Origin: Otis tarda | Lineage: Eukaryota > Chordata > Aves > Otidiformes > Otididae | NCBI GenBank assembly: GCA_026413225.1 | Contig: CM048552.1 | Span: 184,484,053-184,548,052, forward strand | DNA length: 64,000 nucleotides | Direction of reading: 5' to 3' | Shown: positions 1-10,650 of the stretch, piece by piece | Numbering within the stretch: the stretch's first letter is position 1 | Layout of the letters: each line of letters begins with the position of its first letter | The notes under the pieces: model-generated | Told to the model about the DNA's origin: nothing | Database searches by the model: none | Seen by the model: only the letters and a program-made list of their open reading frames with translations | Translations under genes and position numbers: made by a program

Positions 1-1220
1 GGGCACGGGAGTGAAGACTCAGTCCCAAAGACGCAGGCATTTCATGGACAAGCCTCACTGACCGCTGTACTGGTTCGCAGCTGTTCTCTGCAGTTTGTGT
101 TGTACTCACGGATTATTTTCACATGCCTCATCTAGGCCCTAAGTCACTGACAGAACAGTTAGCGATGGGATTTTCTCTTGGGGAAGCGTTTGTCCCCAGG
201 CTAACACGAGTGAAGAGTCTGTGATATAAGCTTTCCTGCACAACAGCTGTGCAGCCAGTCCTCCCCTCCAAAGCCATGACCTTACCCACAAACCAGTCTC
301 TGCCACTGAACACATCCTGTTTCTGAGGTGCTATTTGCAGAATCCTACCCCTTAAAAGCCTCAGCTTTTAAAAATTTAAACATTTTTTAAAAATAATTTA
401 AATCTTTTCACTCCCAAACACTGTCACATCCAAGAAGCTTCCCAGTGGAGCTGGAAGTGGCCTTTGCTGGTCCCTCTTGCCTGCACAAACAATTTCTGGG
501 GAGCTGCTTTGTTCCAGCAGGAAAATCGGGAGACCCTCTTGGAGAGTGAGCCTTGTAATCAGGCTGCCGGGGACAGGGGGCTCTAACAAGTACAGCGCTG
601 GCTGGGAAGAAATTATTTTTTTTCAGATGCTGAACGTGTTTAGGGAAGAGCAGAGAATAAAATGGTATAACAAAATGTTGACATGTCATTAACTTCTGCA
701 TTGTGTCATAGCCAAATCACTTAGCATCAGAACTGCATATGGTCTGGCCTTGCAAACATCCCCTCCAGTTAGGTTAATTCCCATCAGCTTGACGGCTGAG
801 ACCTGATGGTCCCCTTCACCAGGTATCAATTATTTACTCTGTGCACTCCAAAAGTCAGGGGGTCCTTTTAATATGCGTGATGGCTGTTAAATCAGCTGCT
901 GAAGGACTACTGCTGCTTTTCAAACTCTAGACTCAGCAAGAGACATTCCCACCTCCTCACTCCTTATCTCACTCATTTCCTCATGCAGCAAAGCTGATTT
1001 AAGTGATTCCTGCCCTGGCTGCTCCTTCCCACCTCCACACCACAATTCACTGTCCTGCACTTGTGCCAGTGCAATCGTTTTGTGGGGTGAAGCAGTAAAT
1101 CAGGTCACTGAAAAGTTAGTGGTCCTCCATGGGATGCTGTCCATTTTTTCATCCAGGAGGTCACCAAGAAGCTGGTCATCCCAGCATTTCCTTTTGATGT
1201 TACTCTGCACAGGCAACTTC
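1..1220. other. Unannotated unique sequence
   Basis: No gene, known repeat or RNA is recognised here. Open frames are short (under 100 codons) and lie on both strands without splice context. The stretch ends exactly where the first CR1 tail begins. Confidence 0.6.
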
Positions 1221-1437
1221 ATAGAATAGAATCATAGAATAGTTTGGCTTGGAAGGGACTTTTAAAGGTCACCTAGTCCAACCCCCCTGCAAGGAGCAGG
1301 GACATCTCCAACTGGATCAAGTTGTTCAGAGCCCCATCCAACCTGGCCTTGAATGTTTCCAGGGATGGGGCATCCACCACCTCTCTGGGCAACCTGTTCC
1401 AGTGTTCCATCACCCTCACTGTAAAACATTTTCATTG
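1221..1437 (-). mobile_element. CR1 LINE, 3' end fragment
   Basis: This is a 5'-truncated CR1 non-LTR retrotransposon inserted in reverse orientation. Read on the plus strand it starts with the reverse complement of the CR1 tail (repeated atagaat/catagaat units). It continues through the conserved aaaggtcacctagtccaa segment, the cctgcaaggagcaggg hairpin-like motif and the block encoding the last residues of ORF2 (conserved catccaccacctctctgggc). Similarity fades near 1437, beyond which a short A-rich stretch replaces the expected CR1 sequence. CR1 copies in birds are typically truncated like this and lack clear target-site duplications. Confidence 0.93.
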
Positions 1438-2460
1438 TAAAAAAGGTCTCAGAGGTGTCCTTCTGCTGCTGAGGAGGTCCACGCAAACCACCATGCAGGG
1501 CACTACACCTGCATAACTGTTGTCCTTCTTTCCCATATATGGCAAATTAGATTAAATTCCACATTAAATTCACTAGCAATTAAACTCATAATTAATGTAA
1601 ATAGTGAATTTAAAATACACCCAAGAGGAGATATTTAAATACACCCTTACTGGTCATTTATATTCTATTACATTACATTAGGCTGGAGGATCCATCTGTT
1701 ATTAAGCTTGCCCAAGACTTCTCATCAAATACAATTGTAACAATTGTTATAATGCAGAATTTGCTCATGCTGGTTATCTGCCTCAAGTGAAATAGCCAAA
1801 TATTTTAGCTACCTATAAGAGTAAAGAAAGAAAAAACCATACATGATCTCTTGTGAAATAAAAGTTCCCTCAATTTCCTTTGAAATGAGGTGAAAGTCTA
1901 TGCATTTTTCAAATTTAAGAAGTGTAAATGACATCAATCTTCTTGGTTTTGATGACCTCACATTTGCACTGGAATACTCAGACTGAGTGATTGGTATCAT
2001 GGTATCTATTTTAGGGGTGTAAAAATTATTAGTCTAAGGATGTGTCCACAACACAGTTTTAGTTTGCACTGGGAGAACGCTCCTGAAATGCATCCCCCAG
2101 GCATCCCCACTTTCTATGCTGCAATTCGCATCACGGAGTGGTCTTGGAGGCATCGGCTGGATCCCTTGCTGATGAAACTAAACCGAAAGATGTCCCCTGG
2201 GGACACATCTGATGTGCTAATGGGATGAGACTAAAGCGAGACCAGTGTGTATAGCCTAAACGCCAAGTTTTCAGCATTGCTTCTCCCTCTCTCAATCTGC
2301 TCCTATTGCACTTGCTTCAGTGTACGTGGCTTAAGTCAATGCTTATAATCAAAGCTCACCTGCCATCATGGAAATGTCTGGATACACCCTAGCTAACTGA
2401 CTTAGAAAACTCACTTCTTTGCAGTTTAGGATAGAGAAAATGACTCCACCCCAGACATGC

Positions 2461-2491
2461 ATCTATCTATCTTTCTACCTGCCTACCTACC
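2461..2491. repeat. Short tetranucleotide microsatellite
   Basis: An imperfect run of ATCT units passes into CTAC/CTGC units over about 31 bases. It is too short and too interrupted to be highly mutable. Confidence 0.7.
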
Positions 2492-3292
2492 ATTTAGGAC
2501 CATGCCGATGGAGGCAGCTGAACCTGCTTTCAGACACCAAAAAGCACTTTTGCACACCGTTTATCTGCAAGTAAAAAGTGGAGCTCTCAAGTCCTGTCCC
2601 TCTTGCATCCCAGGAATGCCCAGAAACCTTCTCCCTGGCAGGGCACAATGTGTTGTGAAGGCACATAAAGTAGCTAGGACTCAGACCTCAAGCAGAAACA
2701 CTTCCTAATGATGCTGTGTGCACTGGATAGTAATTTCTGGAACCCAAACTATGTAAATAAAGTCTTTTACTGACCTCTTTCTCCCCTCTCTATTCCCAAC
2801 CTTATAAATAACTCTTACTTCCACCTTCGGAATTTTTCCAGAGCCCTGCTGAGGCTTTTGGTCTGCCTATTTTTAGCTTTGCATTTATTGACAGTAGTTT
2901 CCTCCTTCTCTGCCTATTCAGGCTGCAACCTAGAAAAAGCAAAGGTTATTTGATTCCCAAATTGGCTTTCCATGGACAGATCTGTAAAGTTTCTGAAGAC
3001 AAAAAGAGAGAGGTCATCATTTCTTTCCATCACGGCTGGCAGATACATCCTCTGAGAGTCACCAGGGGAGCCACGCACTGTCTGCCTTCAAAAACTTCCA
3101 GAGACCTGGGAACATGCTCTCTGATACCCAAAGACAATCAGTTGTCTCTTGGGAAGCCAGCAATGAAAGCTGTCATGCATATAACGAGGAGCAGGAGGGC
3201 AAGATGCATTTTAGATAACTCCAGTCAAAAAATATTATCACTAAATGCATGGGGAAACTGCTAGATTTTAATAATACAGATAATTTCTCCCA

Positions 3293-3315
3293 TTTCTCAG
3301 CAAACAGCTGAGAAA
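3293..3315. repeat. Perfect 9-bp stem hairpin
   Basis: TTTCTCAGC and GCTGAGAAA form perfect inverted arms around the five-base loop AAACA. Stems of this size are expected by chance in a window of this length. No function is assigned. Confidence 0.6.
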
Positions 3316-3597
3316 ATCATTAGCCTTGTACTGTGCACATGAACTAGATATAAAATGGTTAGTTGGCAAATTTCTTGCCATGTGGTTGGATGTAGTGCAT
3401 GCTAGGCTGTGCGGGATCGTGCCAATGTAGCGTGTTTGAGAAGGGCAAACAAACTTGTGAAGCTGTATGGTATGCCCACACAGTTTATGGAGCATAAGGG
3501 AAGACATAAAATGTGGCTTTTTCTGGTGTCTAGTTTTATTCCCATTGACCAAAAGGAGGTAGAAAAACCCCAAGCCACGGGCAGTTTTAGCAGCAGA

Positions 3598-3622
3598 TTT
3601 TTTTTTTTTTTTTTTTTTTTTT
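3598..3622. repeat. Uninterrupted T25 homopolymer
   Basis: Twenty-five consecutive T residues are followed directly by ACAG. No retrotransposed body or polyadenylation signal is visible on the minus strand beside it, so it is recorded as a simple homopolymer rather than a processed-pseudogene tail. Confidence 0.9.
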
Positions 3623-4118
3623 ACAGTGGGTGTCCTTTCTTGTGGGGTAATAAAGCAGAAAAATGGAAAACTATTATAGTGTCACTTTAAGCCATAAAAA
3701 GATAACTGTTTGACAAACATTATCATTTATATGAAATTTTATGTTTGCTTGATGTTCTGCTTCAGGCATAGAATGTGAGACAAATCCAACAAGAGAGCTA
3801 AAATGACAGAAAAAGCCGCAAATTCCTATAAAAATTGATTTTTCAGAGGTATGTGACGTAAGGCCTGAGTTTCAGAGACATGCTTAAAGTGGGACACATG
3901 ATTAAAGAACTTGTTGAATCAGAGATTTTGTGTACAAAAGACCAGTTATGCAGCCAACGGGCTGTGCAAATAGACTGTGTGATTTCCTCATGCGGTTTTA
4001 ACTGCATACAGAAGAGCTACGCGTTCATTGCTGGTACAACTTACATGAACGCTATCTGGGAACATATGACACTTAGTATGGCAGTAGCTCCAAAGATTTT
4101 CCACTGTGAATTGAGTTT

Positions 4119-4147
4119 TAGCTTCTACCTTGTCTCCACAGGTAAGA
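4119..4147 (+). other. Splice-like zero-length exon motif (recursive splice site candidate)
   Basis: A pyrimidine-rich tract ending in CTCCACAG is joined directly to the donor-like hexamer GTAAGA, with the junction between 4141 and 4142. A 3' splice site abutting a 5' splice site is the layout of recursive splice sites known from long vertebrate introns of neuronal genes. The donor-acceptor fit is good. One such match per 64 kb on either strand would not be surprising, and no host gene is known, so this is only a candidate. Confidence 0.2.
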
Positions 4148-5656
4148 TCTGCCCTGAAAAGCCAGTAGGTTAGTTGTGGTCTGTGGTAGATTGATCATCC
4201 AAGACTTGAAGTGACTCAGGCACTTGATCTGAGGGAGTAATCATTAGCAGCAACAGGTTGCCATCCAATCCTTGGACCAGCAAGAAGATAAGGATGATAG
4301 CACAGTTTTTGGGTGAGTTTCATGGCTGTTTCTTGCCAATAAAGAAGTGCCAGGATGGGTTTTGTCCAAGATCATGGTGGAGAACATGCTCCAGCCTCTC
4401 CCAGTCTCTGTTTCTTTTCTCATGCCTAGTTTCTTGTGCTGGTCTCCTAACCTTTCAAGCCTTTCCTGTTTTCCAACCTGTGAGCCATTTATCGTTTATC
4501 CGGCCTCACCTCCCAGTCCTTGGTGCAGTCTCTGCAGCACCCCAGCCTGTAGAGCCAGTGGCCTTACCTCAATCTTTGCTCCCCTCTCCCTTCCTCTCCT
4601 TTTGAGGCTCTTGGTCCTCAGATACTTTCCCCATGACCCCTCATATTTGTGCCAAATATACTTATTTCCTCTGCCTTTGAGGTGGGAACCTCCTTCTCCA
4701 TGCAACCTGGCCACCAGGCAGGGCAATGTTGAACAGCCAGGAGAGACAGGTGCCATGTTCTCCATTCGTGCACCGAGAGCCACCCTGGCCACCAGCAGCA
4801 AGATGTGGTGACAGTGACAAAAGACCTGTGGCCCTGAGCTGGATCCAGCCCACAGGGATGATGGCTCTGCAGTGTGTTTGATATCTGGGGGCTTGTGAAA
4901 AGGTGAAGTATGCTTAAAGCAGGTGACACCCAAGGAGAATTTAGCAGCCAAGTTCAGGCAAGATGAAGATAAAACCACCGTCTCCCCCACAAATGAGGCT
5001 ATGAGAATAAATTGATTAGTAAACTCATAGTAGCGATGAGTGGCGGAGAAGGGACCATGAGGAAAGGAGCAAAGCTGCTTCTGAGAAAGGCTTGGATAAC
5101 GTGTGGTCAATGGAGCATTGGGCTATGCATTGAATAATGAAAAACAAAACACTGGACAGCTGCTTACTTGGTGTGCACCATCCTTTCTGTGGAAGGAAAG
5201 AGGCAAGGGCTTGTGACTGGTGAGGGGACAGTGTATTCACAGCAACTGGAAGATATCACAGCAATCTGGCTTGAGGGCAGTTTAGAGGAAGAAGTTAGAC
5301 ATCTACTTGGTGGGGAGAGGTTGTCCCCATGAAGCCTAAGACAGGACATGTGAATGCTCCTTTATCATGCAGTTAAGAAGTCCAGAGGCTTCTTGTAAAG
5401 CCTCTAAACTAGAAATTTCACAGTCCACTTTCCTACCAGTGTTTTCCCAGGTGTACCCCACTTTGCAGCCTAATGTTCTTCTAGCATAGTTTTGTGTGTG
5501 CGTGCACAGCATTGTATAGATTCAAAGCAACATCTCCTGCCACATCCATGAGTGAATCACTTGGACGGACGATAAGGCAGATGTGTAAGACATTTTCGGT
5601 ATGAAATGCTACTGAATAAGCAAGCAGCTGTATACTGAGCTAGCTTCTTTTTCCAG

Positions 5657-5724
5657 ATGGTCGCAGCAAGCAGCATCCTGCAGGAAGCATTGTCATGGTC
5701 AAGTCCTGAGCTGACGAAGCCTGA
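5657..5724 (+). other. Candidate 68-nt internal exon
   Basis: A strong polypyrimidine tract and acceptor (CTTCTTTTTCCAG, ending at 5656) precede 68 nt with exactly one open frame. The segment is followed by the perfect donor GTAAGT at 5725-5730. The open frame begins ATG GTC GCA directly after the acceptor and runs 22 codons plus two bases, while both other frames have stops. The peptide (starting MVAASSILQEALSW) is not one I recognise. Pairs of good splice sites this close are expected a few times by chance per 64 kb, so this may be a non-coding RNA exon or nothing. Confidence 0.18.
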
Positions 5725-8700
5725 GTAAGTGTAATAATATCTGCGACTTGAAAGAAAGGATTGTACAATTCCTGCCAAGAACAGATGGCAAGATAGTGTC
5801 CTTAGCCACAGCTGATACTGACCGACTAGCAGGAACCACAGATCTTTATTGCAAGTATATCTTAATGACAATTGATGCAATCCCTTAATCAAAGAGCCTT
5901 GACTGTTCCTCTAGATAATTCCCCCGTCCAGTCGGCATTACCAGGCAGTATCTGGTATAAGGCTTAGCCACATAAGCGCCTCCTGGATTCCTGTCTCATG
6001 AAGATGCTGGCTCGTATCGTGCATTGCATCAGCTGGGACGGATTAGATAGAGAAAGGGGCTTTATTCAGACTGCCTATCAGCAGTGCCTCACGTAGGTGC
6101 TGTGACTCTTAAAGGATCAAAAGACTGATGAGTGATCTGGATCCCAGACCTCATGGGATCAAGAGATGCACTTGTGGCACAGAAATTAGGCAGATCCTCT
6201 GCTGAAAGTGCCTACTAGGGGCAGAGCAACTGCTTGTCTTATACATCTCGACGTAAACTGTGGCTGGGATTTTCTGTGAGGGTCATCTTTGAGAAATCAC
6301 ATGGATTCAATGTCTTGATGAGCTGTGAGTAGGCACTCAACCAGTACTGCAGATCAGCTGATGAGAAGCTAACTTGGTCAGCTAGCACAACTGCTTGCAG
6401 TCATGGACCTGTGCCCTCAATCTAGACAAGGAAGAGTATTTTAGCACAGATTATCCAGCTAGAGCCAAGTTAGCTTCTCATTAGCCTTCACTTCGGTCTG
6501 AGCCATACCTTTAAATATATTAAAATTAAAAATATTATTTAATATGAATGTTAAGAGGTAGCAGTTAGAATGCGCTAGCTAAGGCATTTTACAATAATAC
6601 CTTTTGTCCTAAATTAAACAAGTACTCACCAGCCATAAGGAAAACACCCCCAGTGTTTTATTTTTCATTCATCCTAGCTTTCCTTTTTGCTCAACGCACA
6701 CTCTCCTTCCTTTTCCCACGAGGCCTTCCGTATTTATACTTGCTTCAGAAAGCTGTTGCTCTCCAGCCTACCATGCATAATACCAGGCCTGTGAAATCGG
6801 GTTTGCCCTTGACCATTCACCCTGAAGCCAGCAAAGAAAGTGATGGGAAAGGTGAGGAGAGAAGGGAAGGAGGAGTATTTTTTAAAGAGATACACCAGTC
6901 CTCTTTTATAAATCACCCTTTACCTACTGTGTATAATGGCTAAGGGATAGCCAGGACATGCAGATGCACACTGGAATGGAGTTGGGGAAGCCAGTCCTCT
7001 CCAAGGGGAAAAGAGGATTCCCATGCGGAGGGAATGCCAGACCCAGGCTGTCTCAGTGGGCAACACCTTGAAGTGTGGACAGACAAGGTAACAGTGGGGC
7101 AGTCTTAACCTGCTCAAATAAATATGCACCAGCTGACTTCCAAGCATCCCCCCAGATCCCAGCACATGCTGGAAAAGTCCTGGTGGCCTCAGGGAGAGCC
7201 CAGGGCTCACGTCTGGTTTAAAGGTCAGCCCTGCGTGCCCGGAGCGATGCCAGGCTGAGCATCTTCCTCCTTCAGGCAGCGCTTGTTCCTCGCTCAGCTC
7301 CTCTGCACACCACCAAACTTGCCCACTCAGCACAAGTCATCTTCTGTAACATCAACTAACATGCATTCATTTCCCAAACCCACAAATTAAAAGCGAAAGC
7401 AGCCTCTGAAATGCCGATTGCACTTTTAAAAGGGATGTTTTTTCCTCCTCCATCTGTATTGCTTTTCATCTTTACTGTTGTACATTTATACCAACCATCG
7501 GGGTTGGGGGTTTACCATCACTGCAGTTTTCTTTTCAAAGAGATGAAAACTTTATCCTTGCAGGTCAGGTACAAGCTTAAATGCTCTCTGTGCCACCAGA
7601 GTCTCAATTCACCTCTGGGGCTGCGAGCAGGGCATTCGCCTTCCCCTTTCCTTAGCTCAGGGGTTCCTAAAAACCCAAGTGCTTGTCTTTGATAGTCTGC
7701 ACTCTGGTTTATCAAGATTCATAGACAATACTGTTGCAAACACTAGCGGGGATAGAAAGAGTCTGCACATACTAGGCTGAAAAATAACAAAGTGACATTC
7801 ACTCAGAAAATGAAACATAATGCATCTAGGGAAAAAACAACTGAAAGGCAGATGTTCAAGGGGATGGAGGATGTTCCAGGGGCGATGGAAAGCGAAGGAT
7901 GCACTTTGCAGGGCAATGTGAAGGGAAAGGCTCAGGGTGATTTTGACCTGATGTTACGTGGCCCCATGGGCAGACAGAGCGATGGCAGTGGTACGTGCTG
8001 GAGCCCGCTGCCCGCTCGCTCACGCTGTAAAGCTGAAGGCACAGCAGGGTGAGGCATCCTCATGCTGGAGCCAGGCTGCAGTTTGCTTTTCCCTGAAGCT
8101 TTTCAGCGTTATACACCTACACTCCAGCAGTCCAAGCAGTCCTGTCTTCACCCAGGGTTCTTCCCACCTGCCCATCGCTGCTGTGCCACCGTGGTGAACA
8201 AGTTCTCTCCTAACACCGACAGCAGCAGAAGTGGTTTGACCAGACCAGTCCTTGAACCGGCCAGGTCTGCAGAAGCTCCTTTGTGCCTTGTGGTGTTGCA
8301 ACAAGAGAAATTCACTGAAGCAATAAATAAGGAGGTGCAATTTATAAGTGTTTATGTGCTGCAACACAGTTGTCAGCATCAAAAGGAGTTTACCCATCTA
8401 TACAGCTGCTGATGGGAAGGCTATAGATCAAAGTTTACAATTTATTGCCATTACCTTAGGTTAACCTTTCAGTATCTCCCTTGTGCTTCCTGGAAATGTA
8501 GGAAAGTACACTTCAAAGGGGCATTGATTTCAGTGGGGCTGAAAGCAAAGCATGTGCTCAGAAGGTGGGCTGAGGTAGGACCTACAACGTCTTCTTTGAA
8601 CAGTAGGTCTGGGATGTTGTATTTCAAGTGTATTTTGGATGCAAATGCACTTGCCATTCTTTAGGATCTGTTCTGCACTAGGACGCATTCCCTTCGTCCT

Positions 8701-9596
8701 TCTCAAAGGGTGCAAAGAGAACCCCCTGTTCAAAAATAGTCGGGGAAGCATCAGCCCCATGCAAGCAGATGCCTTCTACTGTTGTCTCCTTCTCTCTCCT
8801 ACCCAACAAAGAAACCCAAAATGCCTGCATGAAGTCTGCAGAAAAGCTCTTACACACTCCCTGTGGATAATGTAACGCACCTGAATCTTCTAGTGAAATC
8901 AGGCCACTGGTGAACCTCTGTGACAGCTGTAGAAGTTAGAAAACTCCAGTGAATCCCAACCTCAGGGAGCTGCTGGCAGGTTCCCTTTGCTTCCTTCCAT
9001 GCATCTGAGCTCCACGCAGAGGGTAAGGACCCTAATTTCCCAAGCTTACCTTAGCTCATTAAATGAGAGCATTCTTGTGACATGATATAAAAAAAAAAGA
9101 AAGAAAAGCCATACTGAAAGATAAGTCAAATCCATACTCTGTCTCTCTTTTGCACCCAAAATATAATATAAAAGGAATAAGAGATTTTACACTGAGATTC
9201 TTTTCATTTCTCTTTGCCAGAAGATCGGCATAACTCTCCTTCTCCTTGTTCTGCCCTTGCTGTTTCCCTCTATCCATGGCTGAGGTTCTCATGTGACACA
9301 AGCAACTCCCTGTGTCCAGATATCTGGATGTCTGGATGCCTGGACATCTTTCCCAACGTCTTTAACTTGCAAGGGCTTTACAACAGCTTCCCTTACAGCC
9401 CTTCATCTCCATCTGAACCTCTTTCTGTGCATTTCCTCCAACATCCTAGTGTTGGTATTCCTAAAGCTGCATCCTCATCCAGAGGGCTCTTACTTATTTC
9501 AAAGAAGTTTTTGAATCATTTCCAATCCTAATCTACTTTTAAAAGCAGAACACTCAGAAAATGTTATGTATAAACATGATTTAAGGCAGTTGGTGT
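5725..9596. other. Unannotated sequence
   Basis: Except for the inverted repeat at 6357-6485, no known element or gene is recognised. Open frames here are all under 140 codons, lie on both strands and lack recognisable domains. Confidence 0.55.
6357..6485. repeat. Inverted repeat, 21-bp arms (20/21 match), 87-base spacer
   Basis: The arms are 6357-6377 and 6465-6485. They share the 17-base perfect core ATGAGAAGCTAACTTGG and its reverse complement. The only mismatch across 21 positions (G opposite T) would still pair as RNA. The inner sequence does not obviously extend the stem. No flanking target-site duplication is evident, so a miniature transposon is not supported. It could be an old palindromic insertion, a foldback transcript or chance. 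Confidence 0.75.
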
Positions 9597-10059
9597 AGAA
9601 TCATAGAATCGTAGAATGGTTAGAGTTGGAAGGGACCTTCAAAGGTCATCTAGTCCAAACCCCCTGCAAGGAGCAGGAACATCCCCAACTAGATTAGGTT
9701 GCTCAGAGCCTCATCCAGCCTGGCCTTGAACGTTTCCAGGGATGGGGCATCCACCACCTCTCTGGGCAACCTGTTCCAGTGTTCTACAACTCGCATTGTA
9801 AAAAATTTTTTCCTAATGTCTAATCTAAATCTACCTTCCTCTATTTTAAAACCATTACCCCTTGTCCTATCACAACAGGCTCTACTGAACAGCCTCTCCC
9901 CATCTTTCTTGTAGGCCCTCTTGAGGTACTGGAAGACCGTTATCAGGTCTCCCCGGAGCCTCCTCTTCTCCAGGCTGAACAGCCCCAACTCTCTCAGCCT
10001 GTCCTCATAGGAAAGGTGCTCCAGCCCTCTTATAATCTTCGTGGTCCTCCTCTGGACCT
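9597..10059 (-). mobile_element. CR1 LINE, 3' end with ORF2 C-terminus
   Basis: This is the longest young CR1 copy in the window, in reverse orientation. It holds the tail repeats (catagaatcgtagaat), the conserved 3' segment, and about 360 bases encoding the C-terminal part of ORF2. It is truncated in the block that reads gtggtcctcctctggacc on the plus strand. CR1 elements move by target-primed reverse transcription, and 5' truncation is usual. The copy has lost the catalytic reverse-transcriptase motifs, which lie further upstream in the family. Confidence 0.95.
9689..9988 (-). pseudogene. CR1 ORF2 C-terminal remnant
   Basis: This is an open 99-codon minus-strand frame inside the CR1 copy. 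It carries the family's typical C-terminal stretch: [15 protein letters not shown], then [30 protein letters not shown] and a final LETFKARLD motif. This is the region after the reverse-transcriptase domain. The catalytic core and endonuclease are absent, so it is a dead fragment and not a gene. The frame is intact over its length, which suggests a fairly recent insertion compared with the other copies. Confidence 0.9.
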
Positions 10060-10574
10060 TCTGCTTCTAGCTACCTTCTGTAGCTACCTTTGATCTCATC
10101 TTTTTTCATACTTTCCTAGAGGAGTCTGGATGATGATGTCTTTCTGCTGGATGTTTTCTGAGATTTTTAATTTTATTTTTATATGATTTTATTTTCTGGA
10201 TAAAGACGGGATCTACGATTTTTCCAAATTATTTTGATTTGCAGACATCTATCCTGTAATGCTGAAATAAAGGGTTCAAGTCTACCAAAGGCTCATTAGG
10301 CTTCACTGATTTTTCTGAACTCCTTCAAAGCAGTCCACTGACGTCCAGGAAAGCCCTGGGCTTGACCGTGTTTTAAAAAAGTCTGAAGATGGCTCCGTGT
10401 TGATAAACATTCAGGCCCAAGCCATTTGAAGAAACAATGTCCTCTTTCTTATTCCCACTGTGGTGAGCGTATGTCTGGCTGTGCGGGGGTCTGAGCATCC
10501 TATGGCCCACATTCCTTTCCTGACTTGCAATTGTTTTGCTGCGTGACCTATCTTCGTCATTGCTCCCCATAGCC

Positions 10575-10650
10575 CTGATTGCTGCCGCCTTCCAGTCCTG
10601 GGAAAGGCACTTAACCTCTCTGAGGTTCAGCCGTGACCTCTGCAAAAGAA
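10575..10650 (+). mobile_element. MIR-like SINE remnant
   Basis: The segment GGCACTTAACCTCTCTGAGG (10606-10625), with the preceding 'cctggg' block, matches the conserved central region of MIR/core-SINEs (classically 'gggcaagtcacttaacctctctg'). It is short and diverged. Bird genomes keep small numbers of such ancient amniote SINE relics. Confidence 0.6.

Larger units (their letters stand above)
1438..5656. other. Unannotated AT-rich sequence
   Basis: Apart from the small motifs listed separately (microsatellite, hairpin, T-run, splice-like motif), I recognise nothing in this stretch. A 204-codon minus-strand frame at 4496-5110 overlaps an unrelated plus-strand frame, has no domain I know, and is judged a chance frame. 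Confidence 0.55.

Noticed and set aside
3598..3622. T25 as the tail of a reverse-oriented processed pseudogene
   Set aside because: No polyadenylation signal or gene-like body is visible on the minus strand next to it.
4496..5110. 204-codon minus-strand open frame
   Set aside because: It has no recognisable domain and other frames overlap it on both strands. No start or splice context is seen. The length is plausible by chance in 64 kb of moderate GC.
6210..6226. CTCF-like ctactaggggcagag
   Set aside because: It lacks one G of the core run, and the upstream CC spacing is wrong for the CTCF consensus.
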